Shown here in pieces: positions 25,119-33,642 of a stretch of DNA of 64,000 nt. Source of the stretch: a virus; IMG/VR virus record IMGVR_UViG_3300044859_002168, positions 25,854-89,853 of that record; one strand, given 5' to 3'. Under the pieces are notes generated by a model that saw only the letters and a list, made by a program, of their open reading frames with translations, was not told the DNA's origin and searched no databases. Made by a program: the position numbers and the translations under genes. The stretch's first letter is position 1. Every line of letters starts with the position of its first letter.

Positions 25119-25429
25119 TAATACTGTTCCATAAGTTCCATTATCTGTTGTTGTGTCAAAACTCCTGAATTGGTTTTAACTACTTCACCATCTTTGAAAA
25201 TTTTTACTGTAGGTACAGAACGGATTCCCATCTCTGATGTTAGTTCACGGTCTGAATCCACATCATATTTGAACATCTCCATTGGGAGTTCTTGACCACT
25301 GTCTGCAAGTTTTTGCATATTTCCCATTAATACTTTACACGGCCCACACCAAGTGGCATACATGTCCAAAAAGAAAGTCTCTTTGTTTGAAATCTTTTCT
25401 CTAATCTCTTCTGCTGTAAGTTGTTTCAT
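25118..25429 (-). CDS. Thioredoxin
   Basis: A 103-residue protein with the canonical active site W27-C28-G29-P30-C31 and the cis-proline motif S-V-P-T about 40 residues on. The length is that of a single-domain thioredoxin. It donates electrons to ribonucleotide reductase; in T7 host thioredoxin is also a polymerase processivity factor. It overlaps the glutaredoxin gene by one base. Confidence 0.93.
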   Translation of the reverse strand: MKQLTAEEIREKISNKETFFLDMYATWCGPCKVLMGNMQKLADSGQELPMEMFKYDVDSDRELTSEMGIRSVPTVKIFKDGEVVKTNSGVLTQQQIMELMEQY

Positions 25430-25433
25430 AATT

Positions 25434-25748
25434 TTAAATATTTGTATTTTTTTTAGTTGTTAGACTTTTAATAAAGAAGTTTACGTCTGTTGTTTGTTCA
25501 GGATAAAAATAAATATCCATAGTATATGTTGGACCCCCACCTCTTTCGTAATGTAATATAAATCCGTTGATGGTCTTGTAAACAATCTCACGATATTCCT
25601 CTGAAGTGTGAACCTTATCAAAATAAAGACAGGTAATTTTACCACTGTCTGTATTTGGTAAACCACAATCTATACTTCTTATTACCGAAAATATTTTACC
25701 GGTAGACTCTTCAATTTTTCGTACAACGAAATGGTGTTTTGGAAACAT
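25434..25748 (-). CDS. Hypothetical protein, 104 aa
   Basis: No family recognised. Mixed strands with Tyr-rich segments and a basic C-terminal tail. It is the gene before thioredoxin, 4 bp away, and 10 bp after the PcfJ-like gene, so it belongs to the same transcript. Confidence 0.65.
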   Translation of the reverse strand: MFPKHHFVVRKIEESTGKIFSVIRSIDCGLPNTDSGKITCLYFDKVHTSEEYREIVYKTINGFILHYERGGGPTYTMDIYFYPEQTTDVNFFIKSLTTKKNTNI

Positions 25749-25758
25749 AGTTTTAAAG

Positions 25759-27402
25759 TTAAATTAAAAAATCAAAAAATGAAGATGAATTTCTATCCAT
25801 TTCAAAACCATTATCATCTACCCACTTAAACCCAAAACCATTCTCATTTGGTTTTAATTTATACTGATATGTTTTTGATTTGGTTTCTTTTTTCAAACCC
25901 ATAATAAAAACAAATTTACGGAGGTTTTTGTTTACCATGTCATCCACAAAGTTTAAGGCTTCGTTCCAACACTCATCCAAGTTCTTATTGTATTTTGCCA
26001 AGTATTGAACTCTTTTCATAAGATATTTTCCATGAGTTATTGAAACTTCGTATTCTACCGTAGCCCTTTCATCACCTTTTCTTAATGATAATACAAAAGA
26101 AGATGTTTTATCAACATACCCTCTGACGCAGTTATATTGATGAGAACTCTCCTCATTGAAATCGTCAGTAGTTAATAATACTTTAGGGTGATACTTCTCA
26201 CCGTTAATTTCAAACGATTTGAATTCATTTAAAAATCCATCAGAATAGATTCGTGTGAATTTACCAATAACATAAGATTGTTTCAGTTCAGACAAAAATT
26301 GATGTTCTTGTGAAAAGTCAACAATGTTTTTACTTTCCCATTTTACATCTTCACCAACTTCTTTGAGGTAGTTCAATAATTTGATATGGTCAACAAAGGT
26401 ACTGAAAGATGTCTTACTCCATATAAATTTTTTAAACATATCAAAACACCTTTTCTTTTCACCAATTGACCAGTTAGAAATACTGATATTTGTTTCACTA
26501 CTGCTAATCTGGTGTTGATTATTAAATAATTCCGTTAATAATTCATCGTCCTGATGAATCCATTCGGTACCAAATAAATTTATAGCAATTCTATACCAAC
26601 CCAAATTTACAAATGATATTTTATGTAGAACTTTTTTAACTTTATCACCTTTAAGATTATTACGGAGCATAAAGGCATCCACATACTTCATCTTTGTTTT
26701 CTTAAACTCCTTCATCGTTGGTAGGAAATCAAGTTTTCCGTGACCCGAGGTAAACAAATTTACATTGTTAGGGTATTTTATACCCTTTTTTGTCAGATAA
26801 AAAATATACAACAAATGAATGGGACTGGATGGTAAGAAAGTTCTACTTTCCATATGGGTAATCATTTCATACTTGAATATGTTTAACAAGTAATCAATAT
26901 ATTCATTTCTTTCATCTTTATCTTTAATATAAGGAAAAAAGAAATCCGAAAGAATACCAGGTAAAAAAGAGACTGTTGCATCGTAAAAACAATTTCTTCT
27001 TATATGTTTAGTTCGTTTTATTTTGTTTTGGTAGTTCAATAACTTTCCTTGGTAGAAATCACCTGTAACCAAATTTACAGTAATAAACCACATGTGTTTC
27101 TTTTCCTTAAAATAAGATGTACCCCTTGTTCGGGTTTTGAATTTTTCATACATCTTAATGGATAACTTATCACCCACTCTTTCAATATAAAAAGTCTTCG
27201 TATGACAACTCACACTCGCCATAGGGTCGGCAAAGTGTTTTACATACATCTCCTCGTCGTCATTATATTCTTGAGCCGTTCTGAATAACAGCTTTCCATC
27301 CTTACCATAACGTTTTGACGATATCGGATATGTATTGGATTCTTGGTGTAACCCAACCCAATATGTTTTACGTAAATCTGAAAAAATAACTTTTCTATCC
27401 AT
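25759..27402 (-). CDS. PcfJ-like protein
   Basis: The C-terminal part of this 547-residue protein contains the PcfJ-type pattern: a Q-Y-N-C-V-R-G-Y-V segment, then S-S-F-V-L-S-L-R, a T-V-E-Y-E-V strand and a V-Q-Y-L-A-K-Y-N-K-N ending. PcfJ-like proteins occur on conjugative plasmids and in large phages and have no firm function; a nuclease or nucleic-acid role has been suggested. The N-terminal 400 residues are helical and unassigned. A TATCTTTG box at 27432-27439 suggests its own promoter, heading an operon down to the glutaredoxin. Confidence 0.7.
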   Translation of the reverse strand: MDRKVIFSDLRKTYWVGLHQESNTYPISSKRYGKDGKLLFRTAQEYNDDEEMYVKHFADPMASVSCHTKTFYIERVGDKLSIKMYEKFKTRTRGTSYFKEKKHMWFITVNLVTGDFYQGKLLNYQNKIKRTKHIRRNCFYDATVSFLPGILSDFFFPYIKDKDERNEYIDYLLNIFKYEMITHMESRTFLPSSPIHLLYIFYLTKKGIKYPNNVNLFTSGHGKLDFLPTMKEFKKTKMKYVDAFMLRNNLKGDKVKKVLHKISFVNLGWYRIAINLFGTEWIHQDDELLTELFNNQHQISSSETNISISNWSIGEKKRCFDMFKKFIWSKTSFSTFVDHIKLLNYLKEVGEDVKWESKNIVDFSQEHQFLSELKQSYVIGKFTRIYSDGFLNEFKSFEINGEKYHPKVLLTTDDFNEESSHQYNCVRGYVDKTSSFVLSLRKGDERATVEYEVSITHGKYLMKRVQYLAKYNKNLDECWNEALNFVDDMVNKNLRKFVFIMGLKKETKSKTYQYKLKPNENGFGFKWVDDNGFEMDRNSSSFFDFLI

Positions 27403-27431
27403 CTTAAAAAAGTGCCATATCCAACACCTAA

Positions 27432-27439
27432 CAAAGATA
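27432..27439 (-). promoter_or_regulatory. Bacteroidota-type -7 box
   Basis: The minus strand has TATCTTTG about 30 bp before the PcfJ-like start. The -33 element is weak here (GTTT rather than TTTG), so the call is less sure than the other promoters. Confidence 0.5.
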
Positions 27440-27462
27440 ATGAAAAAAATTAAATGAAAAAC

Positions 27463-27741
27463 TTAGTTTAGAAAAATATTTCCGAATTTTGTTTCAAGTA
27501 TGAATGACTCAATTTTTGATTTCTTCTTAGAACCACCATTAATCATCACACAAATGTCAATAAGTTGTTTTTGAGTAAGGGATATTTCTTTACCTTCTTC
27601 AGCGTTGGAATCTGCAACCTCCCTAACCTTTTCATAAAAATCATCCTTTAGATTCAAAGGAATAAGATTTGCCAAGTCATCAGGGTTCTGATTGAAGAAC
27701 CTTTTGAATTCTGATAAATAGATTTGAACATCGACGTTCAT
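27463..27741 (-). CDS. Conserved small phage protein, 92 aa
   Basis: A helical protein with the pattern F-K-R-F-F-N-Q-N-P-D-D-L near residues 12-23 and L-T-Q-K-Q-L-I-D-I-C near residues 55-64, which I recall from other uncultured phage genomes without an assigned function. It lies 13 bp after the first LRR paralogue in the direction of transcription. Confidence 0.7.
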   Translation of the reverse strand: MNVDVQIYLSEFKRFFNQNPDDLANLIPLNLKDDFYEKVREVADSNAEEGKEISLTQKQLIDICVMINGGSKKKSKIESFILETKFGNIFLN

Positions 27742-27754
27742 AGTAAAAAATCAA

Positions 27755-29143
27755 TTATAAAGTTTCATCATCTTGTGAGAACTTGTCCCACATACCCGTT
27801 TCCATTTCAGACCAACCATTAGCTTCCAATGACTTAGGAGCCGATGATACCCCAGTATTCTTAAAGTTGATAAATTCCAAACTTTCCATAGTCGCCAAAC
27901 ATTCAGGTAAACTTGTCAATTTAGGGTTATCCATAACACCCAAAATGTTTAACTTACTTAACTGACAAACATAATCGGGTATAGAATCAACACAATTTAC
28001 TAACACTAAATGTTTAAGGTTTTGAAATCTTGTAATTGAAGATGGAATGTTAATGATAGCGTCACTGTCTCTATTTTTAATTTTAATTTGTTCCAAAGTT
28101 TCAGGTAAAGAATTAAATAGTTCTTCTAATCCAAAAATACTCACAAATTTACCAACTATACCGGAATTAAAACCGTCAATCTTTAGGTCCCTACCCGAAC
28201 CAACAACTAAAGATTTTGCAAATTCAGGCTTAAAAAATTCTTTAAGTTCAGGATTTTCTTTGAAGAAAGAATGTAAATTAATTTGGTCATCATCAGCATC
28301 CATAAATTGTTGGTCAGGAAAATGGAATTGGTATCTTTCCCCTGAAAGTCCACTTACTCTACCAACTTCATCTCCGAAACCACCAAAAATTCTTGGTTGG
28401 TTAGGAATAATAACAAAAAGTGGACCTTTACTAATATAATATTTAAAATTTCTATCATAACCCGGAGATGATGTGCACCAATCTGTTTCACCCTGACCAG
28501 GTCCTAACATATTTCCGCCATAATAACATGCGGCATCTCGACCTAATTCATCACCACGTGAAATTTTAACGATAGTCCACTTCGGTCCTCTATAAACAAC
28601 ATCAGCACCAGGATGTTCATATGTTCTTGAGGCGACTTTCTTTTCATCTCTTGTGGCTTTTTCTTTCTCTAAAGAAAAACTTGAGACTAAGTTTTCTAAT
28701 GTATCTATAGATAACTTATCAATATTCCTAAATTCAACATCTAATCTATTTTTGAACCTATCAAACTTCCTCAAATTTTGTGTAACCTTTATTAAGTCCT
28801 CCCAAAATAATCGTTTAGTCTTTTTTAATTGTTCTTTATACAATTTACTATTTGGTTCAATAATTTGACCATCTTCATCTGTAGGTTTAAGGTTAAGATA
28901 TTGTTTAATAATCCATTGAACATACGGACCCGTTTTTTTAAAACTTGACCAATCACCATCAAAATTGTCAATGTCAACACCTTCTTCAACTTTAGTCAAG
29001 GGGTCTGCCACGGCAAGTGCAAAAAGTTCTTCCGCTGTTAATAAAGATTCCTTTCCTTTTATGGGTTTCAAAAATTTATTAGATAAAACGTCTATTCTTG
29101 CATCTTCAAGAATAACGTTTTTTAAAATTTCATAGAATTTCAT
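27755..29143 (-). CDS. Leucine-rich-repeat protein with WCT domain, paralogue 1
   Basis: This 462-residue protein and the next gene are paralogues along their whole length. Three parts are visible: an N-terminal helix MKFYEILKNVILEDARIDVL; a central domain (about residues 175-300) with H-P-G-A-D, A-C-Y-Y-G-G-N, T-D-W-C-T-S-S-P-G and G-P-L-F-V-I-I; and a C-terminal leucine-rich-repeat region (about 345-440) with L-E-Q-I-K-I, L-K-H-L-V-L-V-N-C and L-T-S-L-P-E-C-L segments. LRRs usually mediate protein binding. The WCT domain recurs in the gene at 48376. A virion-packaged effector or adhesin is possible; no function is proven. TATTTATT lies 19 bp upstream. Confidence 0.75.
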   Translation of the reverse strand: MKFYEILKNVILEDARIDVLSNKFLKPIKGKESLLTAEELFALAVADPLTKVEEGVDIDNFDGDWSSFKKTGPYVQWIIKQYLNLKPTDEDGQIIEPNSKLYKEQLKKTKRLFWEDLIKVTQNLRKFDRFKNRLDVEFRNIDKLSIDTLENLVSSFSLEKEKATRDEKKVASRTYEHPGADVVYRGPKWTIVKISRGDELGRDAACYYGGNMLGPGQGETDWCTSSPGYDRNFKYYISKGPLFVIIPNQPRIFGGFGDEVGRVSGLSGERYQFHFPDQQFMDADDDQINLHSFFKENPELKEFFKPEFAKSLVVGSGRDLKIDGFNSGIVGKFVSIFGLEELFNSLPETLEQIKIKNRDSDAIINIPSSITRFQNLKHLVLVNCVDSIPDYVCQLSKLNILGVMDNPKLTSLPECLATMESLEFINFKNTGVSSAPKSLEANGWSEMETGMWDKFSQDDETL

Positions 29144-29193
29144 AAAATTGAAAGTTTACATTAATAAATAGTCAGATAAAACTAATCTAATTA

Positions 29194-30525
29194 TTATACT
29201 TCATCATCTTGTGAGAACTTATCCCACATACCAGTTTCCATTTCAGACCAACCATTAGATTCTAATGACTTTGGTGCGGATGCTCCTGTGTCCTTGAAGT
29301 TAATGAATTCCAAGTTTTCCATTGTTCCTAAACATTCAGGTAAACTTGTTAGTTGAGGGTTACTCATAACACCTAAAATATTCAAGTTGTTCAACTGACA
29401 AATATAATCAGGTACATTATTAATACAATTTACCAACACCAAGTGTTTAAGATTTTTGAACCTTGTAATTGAAGGTGGAATATTAATGATTGTACCAGCG
29501 TTGTCTCTATTTTTAATTTTGATTTGTTCCAAACTATCAGGTAATGAATTAAACAATTCTTCTAACCCATAAAGACCAACAAATTTACCAACAGAACCTG
29601 AACCAAAACCATCAATCTTCAAATCTTTACCAGAACCTGCCGTCAAACCTTTTGCAAATTCAGGTTTGAAGTATTGTTTAAGTTCCGCCATAGGACCGTT
29701 CAATAAGTCCACCAAATTAACACTTCTATCATCTTTATCCATGAATTGATTAGAAGGGAAGTGGAATTGATACCTTTCAATAGGTAATCCTGTTTGTGGT
29801 GATATCTTAGGGTCGTTTGGATTATACACAACATATAAAGGTCCATCCTTGATGTAGTTGTTAAACCAACTCAAACCAGGTGCGGAAGTACACCATCTTG
29901 TCTCTTGTTGATTACCACCATAGAAACATGCAGCTTCTTTACCTCTTTCACCTTTATCTTCAATTTTTACGACTTTCCATGTCTCACCATCATAACTTGA
30001 GTCAGCACCAGGGTGAACAGGAAGACTCTTTCTCTCAGCCTTTGTTGTTGTCGCCAACGTTAAATCAAAGTCCTTAACTGCATCATATAATGCATCTGTA
30101 CTTAATTTATTAATATCTCTCTGTTCAACAGGAAGTCTACCCTTGAATCTATTAAACTTTTTCAAGTCATCCGTAACCTTATAAAGGTCTTCCATGAAAC
30201 GGTCTTTCATGACCTTCACTTCTTGGTCATATCCATAATCACCAAATGCACGTTCTGTTGTTGGATTTAAATATTGTTTGATTAACCATGGTGTGTATTC
30301 ACCAACTTTAACCTTTTCCAAGTCTTCTTTAGTTGCATTGTCCAAATCAACATTATTCAACCTTGATGTTGGGTCGGCATTAATAAGTTTGTAAAGCTCC
30401 TCTTTTTTCATTTTTGGAGCAATAACCTTTTCCCCTTTTTTCTTTGGTTTTACAAATTTGTCCATCAAGACTTCAAATCTTGATTGTTCTAAAATAATCT
30501 CCTTTAATACAGACGTGAATTTCAT
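29194..30525 (-). CDS. Leucine-rich-repeat protein with WCT domain, paralogue 2
   Basis: The start is set at the ATG at 30525 (443 aa) rather than an ORF start at 30561, because the MKFTSVLKEIILEQSRFEVL beginning aligns with the start of paralogue 1 and TATTTATA lies 15 bp upstream of it. The central domain (T-R-W-C-T-S-A-P-G, G-P-L-Y-V-V) and the LRR tail match paralogue 1 closely, the last ~110 residues being nearly identical apart from conservative changes, while the N-terminal 150 residues have diverged. The tandem arrangement indicates local duplication followed by divergence of the N-terminal half. Confidence 0.75.
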   Translation of the reverse strand: MKFTSVLKEIILEQSRFEVLMDKFVKPKKKGEKVIAPKMKKEELYKLINADPTSRLNNVDLDNATKEDLEKVKVGEYTPWLIKQYLNPTTERAFGDYGYDQEVKVMKDRFMEDLYKVTDDLKKFNRFKGRLPVEQRDINKLSTDALYDAVKDFDLTLATTTKAERKSLPVHPGADSSYDGETWKVVKIEDKGERGKEAACFYGGNQQETRWCTSAPGLSWFNNYIKDGPLYVVYNPNDPKISPQTGLPIERYQFHFPSNQFMDKDDRSVNLVDLLNGPMAELKQYFKPEFAKGLTAGSGKDLKIDGFGSGSVGKFVGLYGLEELFNSLPDSLEQIKIKNRDNAGTIINIPPSITRFKNLKHLVLVNCINNVPDYICQLNNLNILGVMSNPQLTSLPECLGTMENLEFINFKDTGASAPKSLESNGWSEMETGMWDKFSQDDEV

Positions 30526-30540
30526 CTTTATATGTTTATC

Positions 30541-30548
30541 TATAAATA
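30541..30548 (-). promoter_or_regulatory. TATTTATA motif upstream of LRR paralogue 2
   Basis: The minus strand shows TATTTATA 15 bp before the ATG at 30525. Paralogue 1 has TATTTATT (29163-29170) at 19 bp. Confidence 0.35.
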
Positions 30549-30567
30549 CACAATAACTCAAGAAATA

Positions 30568-31407
30568 TTAATAATTCATTATCAATAACTCTTCCCCCAT
30601 GTTTTGGGTCTTACCTTTCTTAGCGGCAGCTGCTTTAACAAACTCTTTTTTAACCCATCTATATTGGTCTTCAGGAAACCACTGATGTAGTAATTCAAAA
30701 TCATAATACGATAACGAAAACTTACCCGTCACATTATGTAATACGTTTGCAAGTCGTTCATGGTCCTCACGGTCAAAGTCATGATTTGAATAATAGTTCT
30801 CAGTCTTCCAATATGGTGGGTCCAAATAAATGTAGGTAGTTGGTGAATCATACTTAGTAATCACATCTGCAAAGTCCATGTTTTCAAAGTTAGTTATTCT
30901 AATAAACTTATCCAACCATTTTGGGTTGATTAGTTTGTCACGGAAGGTAAGATATTTGGACTTGTATTTACCCTTTAGGTCAATATAAGAACTTGATTCA
31001 GGTTTGGAACCACTAAAGACCTGAGTTAGAATATATGCATACTGTGCCGCTATCATATAATCAGGTGTCTTCAATTTTAAATCACTACTAAAAAGTGTTT
31101 GTTGGTAGTTCTTGAATAAAATTGGGTATAATTCAGGTGTTTTTTCAATACCAAATTCCTGACAGGGTATTGAGTTTATTGCCTTGAGTAGTTCTGTTGG
31201 GTTTTGAAGACAGTTAAATAGATTATGATTTAGTGGATTAAAATCATTATACACCACTGTCTTAAGATTTGGAAACTTACTCAAATCCATATTATAAAAA
31301 CACCAAAACATTCCTCCGAATGTTTCTACATAGGTTTCCATGTCCTGTGGGTACTCCCCAACAATCCATTTACCTATCTTACTTTTTCCACCAATATATG
31401 ATAACAT
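30568..31407 (-). CDS. D12-class (Dam-type) N6-adenine DNA methyltransferase
   Basis: This 279-residue enzyme has the N-terminal Y-I-G-G-K-S-K motif (residues 4-10) and E-T-F-G-G (28-32) forming the cofactor site, Y-N-D-F near 53-56, and the catalytic D-P-P-Y motif at 196-199, the alpha-class order. Family members such as Dam methylate adenine in short palindromes; the target is not visible. Together with the beta-class enzyme at 9052 it gives the phage two methyltransferases without partner nucleases. It has a Bacteroidota-type promoter (31441-31470) back to back with that of the secreted protein. Confidence 0.92.
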   Translation of the reverse strand: MLSYIGGKSKIGKWIVGEYPQDMETYVETFGGMFWCFYNMDLSKFPNLKTVVYNDFNPLNHNLFNCLQNPTELLKAINSIPCQEFGIEKTPELYPILFKNYQQTLFSSDLKLKTPDYMIAAQYAYILTQVFSGSKPESSSYIDLKGKYKSKYLTFRDKLINPKWLDKFIRITNFENMDFADVITKYDSPTTYIYLDPPYWKTENYYSNHDFDREDHERLANVLHNVTGKFSLSYYDFELLHQWFPEDQYRWVKKEFVKAAAAKKGKTQNMGEELLIMNY

Positions 31408-31440
31408 ATTTTAAAATATAAGAGATTTATTACTTTAATA

Positions 31441-31470
31441 CAAATGTAGGTCATAATCACAACAAAGCAA
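31441..31470 (-). promoter_or_regulatory. Bacteroidota-type promoter of the Dam-type gene
   Basis: Minus strand TTG (31468-31470), 19 bases, TACATTTG (31441-31448), giving a leader of about 30 bases. Confidence 0.7.
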
Positions 31471-31498
31471 GTTTCCAATGTTAAATTTTTCATCTGAC

Positions 31499-31528
31499 TT
31501 GTCTTATGTGTGGTAAATGTTATATTTA
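31499..31528 (+). promoter_or_regulatory. Probable divergent promoter of the secreted protein
   Basis: Plus strand TTG (31499-31501), 19 bases, TATATTTA (31521-31528), which matches TAnnTTTG in all but the last base. Confidence 0.5.
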
Positions 31529-31537
31529 TGTTAAGAG

Positions 31538-31549
31538 AGTGTTAACACT
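31538..31549. promoter_or_regulatory. 12-bp palindrome, possible operator
   Basis: The perfect palindrome AGTGTTAACACT lies about 10 bp after the -7 box of the plus-strand promoter, over the expected transcription start, the usual place for a repressor site. Confidence 0.45.
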
Positions 31550-31577
31550 TTCCATAAACCACAAACAATATTTACAT

Positions 31578-31811
31578 ATGAAAAAGTTATTTTTGGTTTT
31601 GATGATGGGATTAATTATGTTACCATCATTCGCTCAGGACGGGAAAGGAAAGAAGAAACACAGAAGAAACAACAATACAGAAGTTGTATCAGAAGTGCGA
31701 CCAATTCACAGAGAACGTTGGGTTGAAAAAGATGGTGATAATTACGTGATAGTTTCACGAACAACCATTACTAAATCGGATTATTTAAAGATAAGAAACG
31801 CTCCAAGGTAA
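31578..31811 (+). CDS. Small exported protein with signal peptide, 77 aa
   Basis: The start is the ATG at 31578, which begins a textbook signal peptide: M-K-K, a hydrophobic core L-F-L-V-L-M-M-G-L-I-M-L, then P-S-F-A-Q with cleavage expected after Ala or Gln at residue 19 or 20. The mature part (~57 residues) is very basic at first (GKGKKKHRRNNN) and ends in a short strand-rich segment. It would act in the periplasm. Phage periplasmic proteins often block superinfection or alter envelope enzymes, but nothing here shows which. The gene has its own promoter, a palindromic operator candidate and a terminator, so it is an independently controlled unit. Confidence 0.75.
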   Translation: MKKLFLVLMMGLIMLPSFAQDGKGKKKHRRNNNTEVVSEVRPIHRERWVEKDGDNYVIVSRTTITKSDYLKIRNAPR

Positions 31812-32699
31812 TTACTTGTAGCAATTCTTGTAGGGTCTACAAGAAGCTTTTTGACTAAACCCCATGGAACCACATGGGGTTTTTTCACAATATGACTTAT
31901 CATACTTTCTTGGTTTCTTGAACTTACTTTCTTCTTTAAGTTCATCACCAGACTTATAATTTTTAATATCTGTAGCAATTTCAATTACGGTTGAATATAA
32001 CATCTTAAGGAATTCCCCCCACATTTCAGGGTTATTTGCCTTGAGAAGCATTAAAACTTGAATTACATGTGGTAACTCCTCACCTAAAGATTCTGATGAA
32101 ATATCTAACAGAACATTTTTAGCAGTCTCGTCAGCTTCACCTTCAACAGCAAAATATTTCACTAAAGATTTTAAACTGTTCAATATTTCTTCCTTTGTTT
32201 TAACACCTAAAAGACTTTTATACTCATTGACAATCCCTTCTAAAATTTCGTTGGTGTATGCCCTGAATTCAAAGTCGTGCCCCCAATATTCATCACTACC
32301 AGCACTTTTATATTTCTCTATTTGTTTAGGGTTTAAATAAAGAGTTGTGTTCAAATCAATCATGTGTTGAATTTCGTGATAGATTACATTGTATAGGGAC
32401 TTCTTATTTGGTATTAAAACTTTATCAGGATTGACAATCATAAAAAGATTATCCAAAGAACGTGGTTTGGTTTGGTCTTGTTGGAAAACAGCACCCTGTT
32501 CACTAAAGTCACTTAAATAATATACCGGTATATCAAACTCAGCACCTGATGGGTCATTGACATAAATCGTACCTTTCAACGGATTTTCATCATCCAAGTC
32601 TTCATAGTCTTTCCAAATAACATCAATAACATTTTTGATGTCGGATATGGTTCTTTGATTTAACTTAACTCTTTTGGAACCCTCGTTGATTGTTTTCAT
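31812..32699 (-). CDS. Putative HExxH zinc metallopeptidase
   Basis: Residues 105-115 contain the zincin motif H108-E109-I-Q-H112, followed by D-F-E-F-R-A-Y near 142, whose glutamate may be the third zinc ligand as in gluzincins. The C-terminal 30 residues hold four cysteines (C-E-K-T-P-C, C-R-P-Y-K-N-C) in a pattern with F-S-Q-K-A-S-C that I recall as a tail on other phage proteins. No signal peptide, so it acts in the cell or in the virion. A role in head maturation or host protein cleavage is possible. Its end is convergent with the secreted-protein gene, whose terminator lies inside its 3' coding sequence. Confidence 0.7.
   Translation of the reverse strand: MKTINEGSKRVKLNQRTISDIKNVIDVIWKDYEDLDDENPLKGTIYVNDPSGAEFDIPVYYLSDFSEQGAVFQQDQTKPRSLDNLFMIVNPDKVLIPNKKSLYNVIYHEIQHMIDLNTTLYLNPKQIEKYKSAGSDEYWGHDFEFRAYTNEILEGIVNEYKSLLGVKTKEEILNSLKSLVKYFAVEGEADETAKNVLLDISSESLGEELPHVIQVLMLLKANNPEMWGEFLKMLYSTVIEIATDIKNYKSGDELKEESKFKKPRKYDKSYCEKTPCGSMGFSQKASCRPYKNCYK
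31858..31885 (+). terminator. Intrinsic terminator inside convergent gene
   Basis: A perfect 9-bp stem AACCCCATG/CATGGGGTT followed by TTTT on the plus strand. It ends the secreted-protein transcript about 45 bp after its stop, within codons of the metallopeptidase on the other strand. Confidence 0.8.
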
Positions 32700-32715
32700 A
32701 CAATCATAAATACCC

Positions 32716-33642
32716 TCAATTAGATTTCAAATCAGATTTGTTGAACTTAACTCTTAATTTAACATACATATCCCCTGTTGGATAACCTTTCCCTTTAAGT
32801 CTTAAAGGTTTGTTTGTATCAAATTCATTTGGTGACGGAATTTTAATATCACCATCAGGGTGTGGGATATGATATACATCATTTTTAAGCTCATCATAAT
32901 TGAACTCTAAATTATAAATCAAATCATTACCCATCTTTTGAAACTCTTTTGTATTGTCCATAACCACTTGAATTATCAAATCACCATAGAAACCATATGA
33001 GAAATCACCCTTTTGAGAAATGCGTAGGAACTGCCCATCATCAACATTCTTTGGGATAGTAATTTTTATGGTTTCAAATTTTGGTTTGGTACCTACACCA
33101 CTACATGAATTACAATATTTTGTTAGAATTGAACCTGTTGCGCCACAGTGTCCACATCCACGTCTAACAACTTGTTGTAAGAATCCTGAACCCATGACTT
33201 GAGTAGTGAATCCTTGACCTTGACAGTGATGACAAGTGACTCTATCACCACCATTACCCCCACAATCACCACACGGATGGTTTCGTTGGAAGTTTAAGTC
33301 TTTATCCATACCCTTATATGAATCTATCGGTGTGACGTTTAGTTTGACAATCTTATCGGCATTTTTTCTCGGACCTTGTGGTCTTTGACCCCCACTAAAC
33401 ATGTTTTTAAAGAAATCCTCAAATTCAGTTCCATTAAATGGGTTGTTTTTTTGGCTTAAGTAGTTATTCTTTTTAGTGGGGTCTGAAAGAACGTCGTAGG
33501 CTTCGGCTATTTCACGAAATTTTTCACCACCCTCAGGATTAACATCAGGATGGTATTGTTTAGACAATTTTCTATAAGCACGTTTAAGTTCTTCATCAGT
33601 GGCATTTTCCTGTACGCCTAATATTTCATAGTAATCTTTCAT
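32716..33642 (-). CDS. dnaJ: DnaJ co-chaperone
   Basis: This 308-residue protein has a complete J domain (1-65) with the H31-P32-D33 motif that stimulates Hsp70, a short G/F-like linker, a zinc domain with four CxxCxGxG motifs ([32 protein letters not shown]), and a C-terminal substrate-binding region. It is shorter than cellular type I DnaJ (~375) mainly in the linker and C-terminal domain II. It probably directs host DnaK to phage proteins during assembly. Its ATG overlaps that of the divergent gene at 33641 by 2 bp. Confidence 0.95.
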   Translation of the reverse strand: MKDYYEILGVQENATDEELKRAYRKLSKQYHPDVNPEGGEKFREIAEAYDVLSDPTKKNNYLSQKNNPFNGTEFEDFFKNMFSGGQRPQGPRKNADKIVKLNVTPIDSYKGMDKDLNFQRNHPCGDCGGNGGDRVTCHHCQGQGFTTQVMGSGFLQQVVRRGCGHCGATGSILTKYCNSCSGVGTKPKFETIKITIPKNVDDGQFLRISQKGDFSYGFYGDLIIQVVMDNTKEFQKMGNDLIYNLEFNYDELKNDVYHIPHPDGDIKIPSPNEFDTNKPLRLKGKGYPTGDMYVKLRVKFNKSDLKSN

